64,000 bases of DNA from Ptiloglossa arizonensis (Eukaryota > Arthropoda > Insecta > Hymenoptera > Colletidae). The stretch spans positions 26,864,543 through 26,928,542 of the forward strand of contig NC_135048.1 in assembly GCF_051014685.1 (NCBI RefSeq), given 5' to 3'. Shown piece after piece: positions 10,601 through 22,400 of this stretch (within the stretch, counting starts at the first letter, position 1; every line of letters begins with the position of its first letter). The notes beneath the pieces were generated by a model. The model was not told the DNA's origin. It made no database searches and saw only the letters and a program-made list of their open reading frames with translations. The translations under genes were made by a program, and so were the position numbers.

Positions 10601-11395
10601 TTTTTTACAAATTCGCGCGCTACAAAGCCGTCTAACCCCGATAACGATGCACGATTAAGACGATCCATCGCGATACTTTGTACCCTAACCGACAATCGTC
10701 TCGGGTAACGATACATACGCGATTACGCGTTACGTAATTACGCGTGGCAAGAACGAGCGTGTTACGTCAGAACGAACGATCTCGTCATTGCCCTTGCGGT
10801 CCACCATCGCGCAACGAGAGAGAAAAACCGATGCCAAAGACGATCGACTCGAGTCGCTCGAGCGGTTAATTATTACTGGATCATCGTTGAAACGTTCCCT
10901 CTCTCCCCATCGGCGTCGTTACGCGAATCGAGCGGAGACGCGTTCGTTCGCTTGTAAACACACGGGCGCGCGCTCTCGCGAGCGATCGGTATCTTAATGG
11001 CGATATTTTAATATTTAATTTACTCCTCCAGGCGGCAGCAGCGGCGCAAAAAGCACCCGACAACTTGTAACTTATGTAACGTGTCGCTGTAACCGTTCGC
11101 GCGCCTCGATAAATTACACCCTCTCGTCGCGCGACTCGCTCGTTGAACCGGCCGTGAAATTCCCGCGGGATTTTCCCCTCCCCCTCCCCCTCCCCCCATC
11201 CGTGATGGAAAATTCGCTGAAAGCGCAGCTGGCGGTTCGAAGATCGAATGCCGCCCGTCCGTGGGAAATTTTTCCCTTGTAAATCTTCGCGAAACCGAAA
11301 CCGGAAACCCGATAGACGCGAACGAGTCGAGGGACGATTACAGACATCCAGAACCTCCCCACCGCGATAACCGGACTCTTCCTTTACGCTTCTCT
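10601..11395. other. CpG-rich island
   Basis: High CpG content with homopurine/homopyrimidine patches (CCCCTCCCCCTCCCCC near 11175). No array and no convincing gene. Confidence 0.5.
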
Positions 11396-12540
11396 CTCTC
11401 TTTCATTGATCGCTCACTATCTTACTCGTTTATTCGCTCACTTATACTCACTGACTCGTACACCTTCCTTCTTTCTTTTATACACAATCACTCAAACTCC
11501 CTGTTTCTTTCTCTCAAACACACTTATTCATCTCTCATATTCTCTTTCTATCTCATACTCACTCTCTCACATACTTACTCAATCTCTCACACATCTACTC
11601 ACTGAACGAGTGAGACACATTCCTTTCTTCTTTATCTCATACAGACTTACTTACTCTTTCGTATTTTCTTTCTCTCACACACTCACTTCTTCACTCGCTC
11701 ACTTAATCACTCATACATCTACTCACTCACACTCCCTGTTTATTTCTCTCAAACACACTCACTCACTCTCTCATTTTCTCATACATCCACTCACTCACAC
11801 TCCCTGTTTCTTTCTCTCGTACACACTCACTCACTCTCTCGTATTCTCTTTCTCTCGCATGCTTACTCACTCACTCACACTTTCTCTCTTTCACTCACTC
11901 AAGCTCTCACGCATCCACTCACTCAATGAGTAAGACACATTCCTTTCTTCTTTATCTCATACACGCTCACTCACTCTTTCGTATTTTCTTTCTCTCGCAC
12001 GCTTACTCACTCGCTCACACTTTCTCTCTTTTACTCACTCTAGCTCTCACACATCCACTCACTCACATTCCTTCCTTCCTTCTTTCATACACACCCACTC
12101 ACTCTCTTGTATTCTCTTTCTCTCACATACTCATTTCTTCACTCGCTCACATTTTCTCTCTTTCGCTCACTCAATCTCTCACACATCCACTCGCTCACCC
12201 TCCCTAATTCTTCCTCTCAAACACACTCACTCGCTTTCTCATATTCTCTTTCTCTCTTTCGCTCACTCAATCTCTCACACATCCACTCGCTCACACTCCC
12301 CGATTCTTCCTCTTAAACACACTCACTCCCTCTCTCGTATTCTCTCTCTCTCTCGCACACTCACTTCTTGGCTCACTCGCTCGCTCACTGCCTCACACTC
12401 TCTCTCGCTCCCTCGCTTACTCGCTCGCACACTTACTTCTTCGCTCACTCTCTCGCACACTTATTTCTTCGCTCGCTTGCTCGCTCGTTCGATCACTCAC
12501 TCGGTATCCTTCTCAGTCTCTCCCTCGGTCGCCTTCGTAT
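11396..12540 (+). repeat. 1.1-kb pyrimidine-rich (CTCACTCACTCTCTC)-type tract
   Basis: The plus strand is almost all C and T with regularly spaced A, built from CTCACTCACT, TCTCTTTCTCTC and CACACTCACTC words plus longer near-repeats containing ACACTCCCTGTTTCTTTC. Long plus-strand frames (for example 11406-11933) translate to Ser/Leu/His/Thr repeats and stay open because the strand almost lacks the A and G needed for stops. It is simple-sequence DNA with internal duplications. Confidence 0.9.
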
Positions 12541-13052
12541 CTCCCGCGCTTTTCCACGAGAAAATTGGTTAAACGCAGGGTGCGTCGGGGTTGAGAGAAA
12601 GAGCGAGCGATCGTAAGAACGAGAGAGAGTTTGTGGTTCGAAGGTTGTAAGGTTCGAGGTGTCAGACGCCGTAGGGGGCCCCCGTGCCTAGCCGGTGCTA
12701 CATCATCCACGGGGACAGCGTATCCACTTGTTAGCGAAGCGGGCTACAGCCACTGCCTACAAATACGTTTCCCCCGTGATAAATGGACTGCAACTCTCGA
12801 AATACGAAGGCATTCCGACTCCGGGCGTTGCTTGATTAATGAACTACGGGATTTCTACGGGTAAAGTCCGCGGTACCGATCCGACCTCGGGGTTCCCTCA
12901 GTCGTGGAAGCATCCTCGCCCCGTTGGTCGCCAGCCACGGGACGACGGGCCCGCAACGTCTCCTTTGCCCCGGGACCCGAACACGCGCTTCCGCTTTCGG
13001 GGCCACGGCGTTGATGGATCCGATTGGTGCCTATGGGGAATTCCGTGGAACC
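12541..13052. other. CpG-rich island
   Basis: Single-copy and CpG-rich, with short palindromes (for example GGGGGCCCCC near 12673) and a CCCCGTG...CACGGGG stem around 12680-12715. No gene recognised. Candidate conserved non-coding DNA. Confidence 0.45.
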
Positions 13053-13104
13053 GACGACGACGACGACGACGACGACGAAGACGACGAAGACGACGACGAA
13101 GACG
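13053..13104. repeat. (CGA)n trinucleotide repeat
   Basis: Run of CGA/GAC triplets with AGA variants. In different frames it gives poly-Asp, poly-Arg or poly-Thr. Confidence 0.95.
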
Positions 13105-13750
13105 GTGCAATCGAGGGAAAAGTTAACGGCGCCACGGGACAGACTTTAACGGCGGTTCGTAACTCTCGGTCGTGTTAAACGTTGCGTAGGCGCGCGACAA
13201 AAATTCCAATTCTACGATTTATCGCGCGGTTGAGTGAAAATTTCAAGCATCCTCGGGGTAATCGGTTCTTTCCAGGACGGGGATCTTTCATTTCGTCGGT
13301 GACGTTCCCGAACGGTGTACTTAATTAATAGAGAGGAAAATGTAGTTTTAATCCCGTGACAGAGGATCCGGGGAATTGCTGACAGTGGTCGTTGGAAATT
13401 TAAACTTTCTAACGATAGTGTGTTTTTTTTTTTATCGAAAAGTGTATTTTAGACCGTAAGGTAGTCGTCGATGTAGTTGTCTTTGACAGAAATGTAATTT
13501 ATCGTGGTACGAAATTGGAGGGACTAATGGTTGGTGTCGAGTACTGGTATCTGGAAGCTGAAACTTTCTAAAGCAAAAATATTATTTTGTATTCGATAGT
13601 GTATTTTATGAAATAAAATATTCTTTTCAATTGAGAAGTATGTTCTGTAATTTCGATTTCACGTTGTAAAAGTTGCGGAGAATTGATATTTGTACTTTCG
13701 AAGTAAAAATATCTTTATATTGAAATATACTTTCGAACATCCAGCAGGGC
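13105..13750. other. AT-rich unassigned sequence
   Basis: Composition falls quickly from CpG-rich to AT-rich. No repeat or gene was seen. Confidence 0.45.
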
Positions 13751-14735
13751 ACACGACTGTCCCCCAATCTTGGAAATGGTTCCCCTATACTTGTATATCC
13801 TACTTATTTGTACACTTACGTATATTTATTCTCTTTTACATACATTTCATATATTTAGCATTTTTTCTTTCTTTCTCGTTCGACGAAACTAACGATCGTA
13901 GTCCCCCAAAATGGCGGTCACATCAACACATTCTTCTAGTTATTCACCTACATGTATATTTACAATTTTTTTCTCCCTAGATATTTCTCTCGACAAAATG
14001 AACGAATGAAATCATCAAAATGGCGGTTGCCATTGCATCAACATATCTTTTTACTTATCCACCTACACGCATATTAACAATTTTTTCTCCCTAGATTTTT
14101 TTCTCCATGAAACGAACGAATAAAATTATCAAAATGGCGGTTGTCAGTGCATCAACATATCCTTCTACTTATCCACCTACATGCATATTTACAATTTTGT
14201 CCCTCTAGATTTTTCTCTCGACAAAATGGACGAATAAAATTATCAAAATGGCGGTTGCCAGTGCATCAACATATCCTTCTACTTATCCACCTACACACAT
14301 ATTTACAATTTTTTCTCCCTAGATTTTTCTCTCGAATAAACAAACGTACGAAATCACCAAAATGGCGGTCGTCTATGAACCCAGACCTAACACATCCTTT
14401 TAATTATCCACTTACACGTATATTAGCAATTCTTTTTCCCTAGATTTTTTTCTCCACAAAACGAACAAACAAAGTCGCCCAAAATGGCGGTCGTCTGTGC
14501 ACCCAGACCTAACACATCCTCCTAATTATCCACCTACACACATATTACCAATTTCTTCTCCCTAGATTTTTCTCTCGACAAAACGAACACACAAAATCAC
14601 CAAAATGGCGGTCGTCTGTGCACCCAGACCTAACACATCCTCCTAATTATCCACCCACACACACATATTTACAATTTTTTCTCCCTAGATTTTTCTCTCG
14701 ACGAAACGAACGTACAAAGTCGCTCGAAATAACGG
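13751..14735. repeat. ~114-bp tandem array, about 8 copies, each with a PHO/YY1-like core
   Basis: ATGGCGG recurs at 13911, 14020, 14134, 14248, 14362, 14484 and 14605 (spacings 109, 114, 114, 114, 122, 121). Each unit also has a TTATCCACCTACA-type block, TTTTTTCTCCCTAGATTTTT and a CGACAAAACGAACGA-type block. Since 114 is divisible by three, a plus frame stays open over parts of the array (14141-14443), but later units break it. The right edge unit merges into the CpG-rich island. Confidence 0.95.
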
Positions 14736-16084
14736 TCGCACGGTTCACGGATCAAAGGCGCGATATTTGGCGGGCGTCGCTCGGCACACCACCAACGGGG
14801 GTTGAGCTTAATTTTCTCGCGCCGGTCTCCCCCGCCGCCCGACCCGCCAGGAGCGTACTCCGGAGAAGATGGGGCCACGTTCCGTTCGTGGTCGGCCAAG
14901 CGTAACGATAAATCAATAGCGGAGGCCCCGCGGTATTCTCGGTGGTGCCCATAATAAATTCATGAATTGTAAAACTGCTGCTCTCGCGCGGGACGAACCG
15001 TGGCGTATTGGATTTATTGGTCGACTTGACCCCGCTAAGACGCCTCGCTAAGGCTTCGACCGAGGCGTTCTCGTGTGGAGGAAAGGGGGGGTGCTGTGGG
15101 GGGGGGGGGACCGTGGAAAAAAAAGAAAGAGATAGAAACGTTCGACCGCGGCTCGAGGAGGGGAGGGGAGGGGGGTTAGGCGTCTCTGGACGCGGGTGAT
15201 GTATGAACGAGTTAACGGGTCGCAATCGATCACCCGTATTACCAAATAATTTTCAATTACCCTCTATGATGCCGAGTGACTGCACGGACGACCGCGGAGA
15301 CCGAGTATCGACGACTCCGATATCGATCCATCGTCCGTGACGATCGAAAACGACCAACGATCCTTACGCGGTGGATTTTTTTCCACGTTTACGAACGCCG
15401 TTGACCCCGACGGGAACCGGGCCCATTTTCTAAACGGGAAGATCGACCGGTACACGATATTTCAGAAACGTGGATTCCGTGTTGACGAACGAGAAGAGGA
15501 CCGAGAGGTCGACGTGCGCGACGCGTAACTGCGTACGTCGATTACGGTCGATTATTCGGTATCTCGGATCTCGAGGATCAACGGTTGCACTTAGGAATCG
15601 TACGCGACAGGTGTAACGACACCGTGGGACGTGTTTGCGAATACGAGGATAGGTGAATGTACACGGTGGTTCGCGATTCGTGATGCAAACTGGGGGGAGA
15701 ATTTACTGGTACGAGGAGAATCGAGAAGATGGGAGACGAGTGCGTCGTTTTTGAGAAGAATGGGTTGGCAATGTCGAGCATGTTTTTATTGGAATAATCA
15801 ACGAGGTTATGGATATTTTATGGAAAGAATAGTGCGAAGAAGAAGTGAATTGGAGGGATCGTTTTTTGAGGAGATTGCATTTGAGAATTATTTGTGGCAA
15901 GGGGTTGACTAATGGCTGATGTTATGGATTTCTCAGGGTGCACGGAAGGCACTTTGAACGTTCGTGGTGACAAATTCGTAACGCTGGTTACATTAGTTGA
16001 TAACTAATTCTCAGCTTTGGACGGTTAAAGGGAGTCAAAGAGACGAAGGAGGGAGGTAGTAGATAAGGTAGGTGGTAGAAATTA
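14736..16084. other. CpG-rich island with poly-G tract, then AT-rich flank
   Basis: 14736-15560 is CpG-rich and includes a G-run near 15095-15110 and AT-rich TAAT-containing cores (ATAATAAATTCATGAATTG near 14951) inside GC-rich DNA. 15560-16084 is mixed. No gene recognised, and overlapping frames on both strands look like chance. Confidence 0.45.
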
Positions 16085-16990
16085 TTTCTGAAATAGTATT
16101 TTTAATAAGTACCATTTCCTGAATGGTACTGTTCTTTAGTATTATTTTCGAAGTGGTATTTTTATCGAGTATCGTTTCCGAAAGGGTATTTTTATTAGGT
16201 ATTATTTTCGAAAGGGTATTTTTATCAAGTATTATTTTCGAAATAGTATTTTTATTAAGCGTTATTTTCAAAGTGGCATTTTTGTTAAGCATTATTTCCG
16301 AAATAGTAGTTTTCAGAGCACCATTTCCCAAATAGTACTTCCACTAAGCATTACTTTCGAAATGGTACTCTCATCAAGCAACATTTTCGAAATGGTGTTT
16401 TAGGAAGTACCACTTTCGAAATGGTATTTTCATCAAGTACCATTTTCGAAATGGTATTTTTAGTAAGCACTATTTACGAAACGGTACTTTTATTGATCAT
16501 CATTTCCGAAAGGGTATTTACAAAGCACCATCTCCCAAATAGTACTTCTATTAAGTACCACTTTCGAAATGGCAGTTTCATCAAGTACCATTTTCGAAAT
16601 GGTAGTTTTAGGAAGTATCATTTTCGAAATGGTAGTTTTAGCAAGTATCATTTTCGAAATAGTATTTTTATTGAGCATCGCTTCCGAAATGGTATTTTTC
16701 AAAGCATCATTTCCCAAACAGTAGTTTTATTAAACACTATTTTCGAAATGGTATTTTTATTAAGTACTATTTTCGAAATGGCATTTCTATCGATTATCGT
16801 TTCCGAAATGGTATTTTACAAACCACCATTTCCCAAATGGTACTTCTATTAAGCATTATTTTAAAAATGGTATTTCATTAAGTACCATTTCCAAAACGGT
16901 ATTTTTATTAAGTATCATTTCCAAAATAGTCCTTTAACTAATCACCACTTCTCGAATATTCACAAACACACTCATCAACCACCATTTCCG
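16085..16990. repeat. 30-bp minisatellite, about 29 copies, near-palindromic unit
   Basis: The unit TTTCGAAATGGTATTTTTAT plus about ten more bases recurs every 30 bases from about 16085, becoming diverged after 16850. Where the unit ends in TACCAT the junction reads TACCATTTTCGAAATGGTA, a near-perfect palindrome. Open frames on both strands (16421-16852 plus, 16035-16331 minus) result from a 30-base, stop-free unit. Confidence 0.95.
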
Positions 16991-18235
16991 AAATTATACT
17001 CTCACAAAGCGTACCATATACTCCAAAAATCCCCTTTCAAAATAGTATTTAAACTCGAAACGACCAATACCATAAATCCCCGTCTCCGTATCTCCTGCGT
17101 AAAAACAAGCAACTATACCCAGAAAAAAATTCCTCTCCTTTCGTTACCTCTGTGCAAATTTACCGTTCGATGAAACGAATCGCGTACCTCCGATCACCTC
17201 TCAGACTCACCCACCCCCACCCCCCTCCCAATTCAGTATTGTCCCTGTAATATCGCGGCACTCGTACTTGTTATATAGACGTTGTTCGCGGGGTTAAAAA
17301 TCCCCGAGAGCGCAAAGGGTACATTCCTACGAACAGTCGCGACTCCGGTACGGAGAATGGTTAATCTCCGGCATCCAGTACGCGTAAGCCGCGGAGACAG
17401 AGGCGCAAAGGGGTCGTGCATTCCGAAAAGGCATCGTCGCTCGGTCCCGAGCGACGTGTAAATACAGAAAATCCCCGGTGTCGCCTCTTATCCGGCGATC
17501 TCCATATTTTCTCCGCCGCTCAAAGGGTAGGCGCTCGCAGAGGAGGTATCGTTCGCGATTATGCGGCCGCCATTTATCGAATGCGGCAATACCAACACGG
17601 TACGGGGGTTTCGGGGGCCCCATACGCCGCGGAGAGCGATTACACGGCCGGGCAGTTAGAAGTGGTTTAGCGATAATTTAAACGCGCTAAATCAGAAACG
17701 CATTTACGAGATCGGCGTGAAATTTATAAATTAGCCGGCTGGCAGATTTGTGGCTGGTATTTATACATTTACACCGCCATGGGGCCCGCGCCGGGCCCCC
17801 GGTGCCCTGCTGGCAACGGAAAACCACCGCGTGCCCGGGTGATTTACGTCGGAGCATCGGCGCCCCGGCGCGGTCCCTCGCAGACGGAACGAAAATCGCG
17901 TTTCCAGCCCCATCGCGATAACGGAGCCACCATTTTCACCGATAGCGCATTCCTACCCCCAGGGGGAACGAAAAGGAAAATTCTACGGGGGGGAGTGGAG
18001 GAGGAGGAGGAAGGGCGGAGCTGGACCGATAGTTGGGCGAGACGAGGGTTGAAATATAAATTTCGAGGACGGGCCTTTTGTCTTTTCTTTAGACGATTCG
18101 AAAACGAGTTGTGTTGTAAATTCTATTAATCTTCGGGCTATGAGTCCGACAATAAGGTCTTTGGGACGATGATGTATGCGGTAATAGAGAAATGTGTATG
18201 TGTTTGAGGATACTTCCAGTTTTCGGGGGAGTTTG
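16991..18235. other. CpG-rich island
   Basis: 17150-18060 is strongly CpG-rich and single-copy. AT-rich cores such as AAATTTATAAATTAGCC (near 17731) sit within GC-rich sequence, a texture often seen in conserved non-coding DNA. No gene is recognisable, and the 116-codon frame at 17779-18129 is Arg/Pro-rich chance sequence. Confidence 0.45.
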
Positions 18236-19265
18236 TAAGTTTATATGTAGCTTCTCGAGAAAGTGTTGTTAAATATTTAGGAGGTTGGTACCGGGAAATT
18301 TATATTTGAGAGTACTTGGTTTCTTCGAGAGCCTCTATTCAGGGAAGTATAGAATATTGAGTAGACAGTAGGAAAATGTGGGCTGGATGATTTGATTTTT
18401 TGGGACGATGCATTTTTGTTGGTTGCTTTGGTTTTTTGGGGAGTTCCTCTTGGGAAAAATATAAAAGTTTGAGTAGAAAATAGTAGAGGAATCTATTTTT
18501 GTGGATACTTTAAATTTTTCTAGGCACACCTCTTCAGAAAAGTATAAAATATTGAGTAGACAATTACGGGAAAATGTATCTTTGCGAGCACTCGGTTTCT
18601 TCGAGAGCCTCTATTCAGGGAAGTATAGAATATTGAGTAGACAGTAGGAAAATGTGGGTTGGATGATTTGGTTTTTTGGGGCGATGCATTTTTGTTGGTA
18701 GCTTTGGTTTTTTGGGGAGCCACTTTTTGGAAGAGTTGAAAAGTTTGAGTAGGCAATAGCAGAGGAATCTATTTTTGTGGATACTTTTTTGGATACTAAT
18801 TTTTCTAGATACTCCTCTTTGGGAAAACAGAAAATATTGAGTAGACAGTAGGAAAACGTGGCTGTGATACTTTGATTTTTCGGGGCAATGCATTTTTGTT
18901 GGTACTTCGGTATTTTAGAGAGCCCCTCTTTGGAAGAGTAGAAAAGTTTGAGTAGACGAAAGTAGAGAAATGTATTTTTGTGGATATTTTAATTTTTCTG
19001 GGCACACCTCTTCAGAAACGTATAAAATATTGAGTAGACAATTACGGGAAAATTTATATTTGCGAGCACTTGGTTTCTTCGAGAGCCTCTATTCAGAAAA
19101 GTATACAATATTGAGTAGACAACAGGAAAATGTAGCTCTAATGCTTTGATTTTTCGAGGCAATGCATTTTTGTTGGTACTTTGGTTTTTTCGGGAACTCC
19201 TCTTTGGAAGAGTATAAAAGTTTGAGTAGACAAAAGTAGAGAAATGTATCTTTAGGAAACTCTAT
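18236..19265. repeat. Higher-order tandem array (three-subunit, ~278-bp super-unit)
   Basis: GAGTAGA-type blocks recur at about 18358, 18469, 18555, 18637, 18748, 18838, 18949, 19031, 19113 and 19224. The spacings are 111, 86, 82, 111, 90, 111, 82, 82, 111. Long stretches repeat at super-unit distance (GAGAGCCTCTATTCAG at about 18328, 18604 and 19082). Minus-strand frames encode diverged PKKTKA/NKNA-type peptides and are by-products. Confidence 0.85.
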
Positions 19266-20059
19266 AATTTTTTGCAAACGTTATATAGGTATTGTATAAT
19301 TTACATGTACAAGTTACATCCACGTAACATCTACAAAGTTGCTTAAACAAAAAAAAAATATAACTACCATATTGTAAACGCAGTTTTCAATATTCGCACG
19401 ACCAGAGATTAAGGGATGAATGCACGGTGTCGTTGGTCGATCTTCACCGCGACTCGACGTTTGTAAAACCGTCGACCATAAATCTGAAAAGTTCTAGCCA
19501 ATTTCGCGACAGTTCGTGTTGCGTAAAAAGGTATTTAAAAAGTTACGGGTAAAAAAGGATTGCGAACGATGGTGAAATACGGTAACGACGCACTCGTCGG
19601 CGATAAAAGAGTATTAATCACAATATTTCACGTTGATTCCGCAACAGAGCGACAGAACGTGTGCAACCGCACGTTAAATCACGAACGCCGACAAGTGGAT
19701 TAACCTGGGCGAAAGGCTCGACGACCCTGCGTCACTTTGTCGCGTAAATCGACGTCTTTCCTCCTTCGCGGATGCGGTAAGGGACCTTTCTGCGGTCCAA
19801 CCAACGATTACGCTTTTTGCGTCATTCGCGTTCTGATCGATGAGGTGCAACAACGCCGGCCGTAAAAGTATCCCCGCGAGCGTAGGCTTTAATTGAAATC
19901 GCGGATACGGGATGAAAAATCGTGGCACGTGATTAGTATCTCCTTTTTTCTCCTTATTATTTCTTTCCTAACTCGCTCGTAAAACACTTGCCTTTAAAGG
20001 TCGTATTCCGAGGAGAATTACGGGATAAGAGAGTCCTCCTCCCCCCTCCCCCACCGAGA
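19266..20059. other. Unassigned sequence, moderately CpG-rich on the right
   Basis: AT-rich to 19400, then mixed. No array or gene was recognised. Confidence 0.45.
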
Positions 20060-20985
20060 AGTCCCACATTGGTGTTTTCAGAGTTTCCGTGAAACGATCT
20101 ATGTTGCGAATCCAGACTCTTTCGCCCGATTCTTTTAGAATTATTTACGTTTCATGGAACATCGAAGAACTATTACGGAGAAGAGGCCCCTGGATGGCCC
20201 ACTTTGGTTTTTCTAGTATTGGGCCCCGTGCAACGATAGATCTCTATTTTGGAAGATATCCACCCTTTCGACTAATTTGTGTCGAACTACTTACTTTCTT
20301 CGATATATCGAAAGATAATTACCGACAAGGGGCCCGCTCAGCAAAAAAGTCCCCCTTTGGGCTTTGCAAAGTCCCCATGTCAACGAGCGATCTATATTAT
20401 GAATAATCTCGACCGTTTGGTTCAATTTTTTGAAAGCTTCTTCTAGAAGTCTCCCTTGGGTCTTATCAGAGTCAGTCCCCGCGTAACGATCACTGTCTAT
20501 TTTGAATAATTTCGACTCTTTCGCCTAATTTTTTCAAAGCTTTTCACATTGTCTAAAATACGGAAATCCCCTCCCAGAAGTTTCCCTTGGGCCTTTCCAA
20601 TATCAGGCCCCGCGTAACGATCGATGTCTATTCTAGAAAATCACCATTCTTTCGTCCAATTTTTTCAGAGCTTTTCCCATTCTCCAAAACACGGAAACAT
20701 AATTACAAATAAGAGCCTCCTGCCCAGAAGTTTCCCTCGGGCCTTTCTAATATCAGGCCCCGCGTAACGATCGATGTCTATTCTAGAATATCACCATTCT
20801 CTCGCCCAATTTTTTCAAAGCTTTTCACGTTCTCCAAAACACGGAAACATAATTACAAATAAGAGCCCCCCTCCTAAAAATCTCACTTGGGCATTTCTAA
20901 TATCAGGCCCCGCGTAACGATCGATGTCTATTCAAGAAAATCACCATTCTTCCGCCTAATTCTTCCAGAGCTATTTACCTTCCCT
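20060..20985. repeat. ~150-bp tandem array, about 6.5 copies
   Basis: CGCGTAACGATCGATGTCTA recurs at 20611, 20761 and 20911 (spacing exactly 150), with diverged versions near 20480, 20375, 20228 and 20090. Units share TTTCCCTTGGGCCTTTC and AATTTTTTCAAAGCTTTTC. Older units lie at the left and more uniform ones at the right. Confidence 0.9.
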
Positions 20986-21527
20986 TAAACACCGAATTGG
21001 ACGTCTCGGCTCAGTTCTCCACGCACCTTGAAGCTCGCGGTCGCACGGACGAGTCGCATGCTCGGGCATTACGCTTAAGGACGATGTTGCGAGCGTTCAT
21101 TATAAGGATGGAACTCGGCATGGGGTCCCGCGGAGTCGACACCCATCCCTGGGACGCTGTATTTAATTTCTCTTTAAGCCGGCCCTACGAAACTAATGAG
21201 ACACGCGCTACGGTTACCGGAAGTGGACATCGCGAATTTATTAATCGGCCCCTCTCCTTTCTTTCCTGTCGGGGCTCCTCCGTCCCGTTGCTCGCTTGTC
21301 GTCGTCGCTCGGAAGAAAAAGCCGCGGGGAACAAGATCCTCGTGACTCGGGCCCGCGTCTCTTACTCGCGGGACCTTTCGCGGAATTGAACCCCCACCCC
21401 CGCCGCCCCCGGCGTTGGTGCACCCAGGGCACTTGTCCAACGCGACGCGGCGCTCGTACGAAATTTTATCGTCGTTCGAAAAGAAACGATTTCTCGTCGA
21501 TTGGAATTCGAACGCGGAAATACGCGA
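20986..21527. other. CpG-rich island
   Basis: Single-copy and CpG-rich. Frames at 20997-21389 (plus, 130 codons) and 21174-21575 (minus, 133 codons) overlap and neither has a recognisable domain. Confidence 0.45.
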
Positions 21528-22400
21528 AAAGACAGAAAATGGAAGAAAGTTGCTGGATTTTTGAAATTTGACCAATTTTCTTAATAAAAGTGTGTAGTTG
21601 CATCGTCAAGGTTAGGTCTAGGTTAGGTCTGGTTAGAACTCTGCTGTCAAAAAAAAGAAAATATGGAAAAAGAGAAATTAGAAACGAGCTGCAGAATTTT
21701 TGGGATTTGGAAAATTTTTTTAATCGAAGCAAATTTGTTAATATATGTATTATAGTTGCATTATCAGAGTCATTTGGAAGGAATAATATTTGTTCAGTTG
21801 GAATTTTTTTAGAGCAAAATAGAAGAAAGTTGCTGAATTTTTGAAATTTGACTAATTTTCTTAATCTTGAAGAGTGTATTTGCATCGTCAAAGTTAGGTC
21901 TGGATTAAATCTGGGTTAAGTCTGGGTTAGGTCTGGTTAGAACAAAGATGTCAAGAAAAAAAGAACATGGAAAAAGAGAAATTAGAAACGAGCTGCAGAA
22001 TTTTTGGGATTTGGAAAATTTTTTTAATCGAAGCAAATTTGTTAATATATGTATTATAGTTGCATTATCAGAGTCATTTGAAAGGAATAATATTTGTTCA
22101 GTTGGAATTTTTTTAGAGCAAAATAGAAGAAAGTTGCTGAATTTTTGAAATTTGACTAATTTTCTTAATCTGGAAGAGTGTATTTGCATCGTCAAAGTTA
22201 GGTCTGGGTTAAGTCTAGGTTAAGTCTGGGTTAGGTGTGGTTATAACAAAGATGTCAAGAAAAAAAAATATGGAAAAAGAGAAATTAAAAACGAGCTACA
22301 GAATTTTTGTGATTTGGAAAATTTTTTTAATCGAAACATGTAATATAGTTGCATTATCAGAGTCGTTTGGAAGGAATCTTGTCGATTGGAATCCGAATGT
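21528..22400. repeat. 304-bp tandem array, about 3 copies, carrying TTAGG-like tracts
   Basis: GAGCTGCAGAATTTTTGGGA at 21686 and 21990 and its variant at 22293 mark spacings of 304 and 303. Each unit contains a short (TTAGGTCTGGG)-type tract (near 21608, 21895 and 22200) whose copy number varies between units. Minus-strand frames of 77-141 codons repeat the same peptide per unit and are by-products. Confidence 0.95.

Noticed and set aside
11406..12316. Long Ser/Leu/His-rich frames resembling a low-complexity protein
   Set aside because: The strand consists almost only of C, T and some A, so stops scarcely occur. Frames are open in more than one phase.
14141..14443. 100-codon frame repeated in phase over the 114-bp array
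   Set aside because: A unit length divisible by three keeps the phase, but neighbouring units contain stops and there is no start context or conservation.
16085..16990. Heat-shock elements (TTCnnGAA) in the 30-bp array
   Set aside because: The core is TTCGAA with no spacer, so it does not fit the heat-shock factor consensus.
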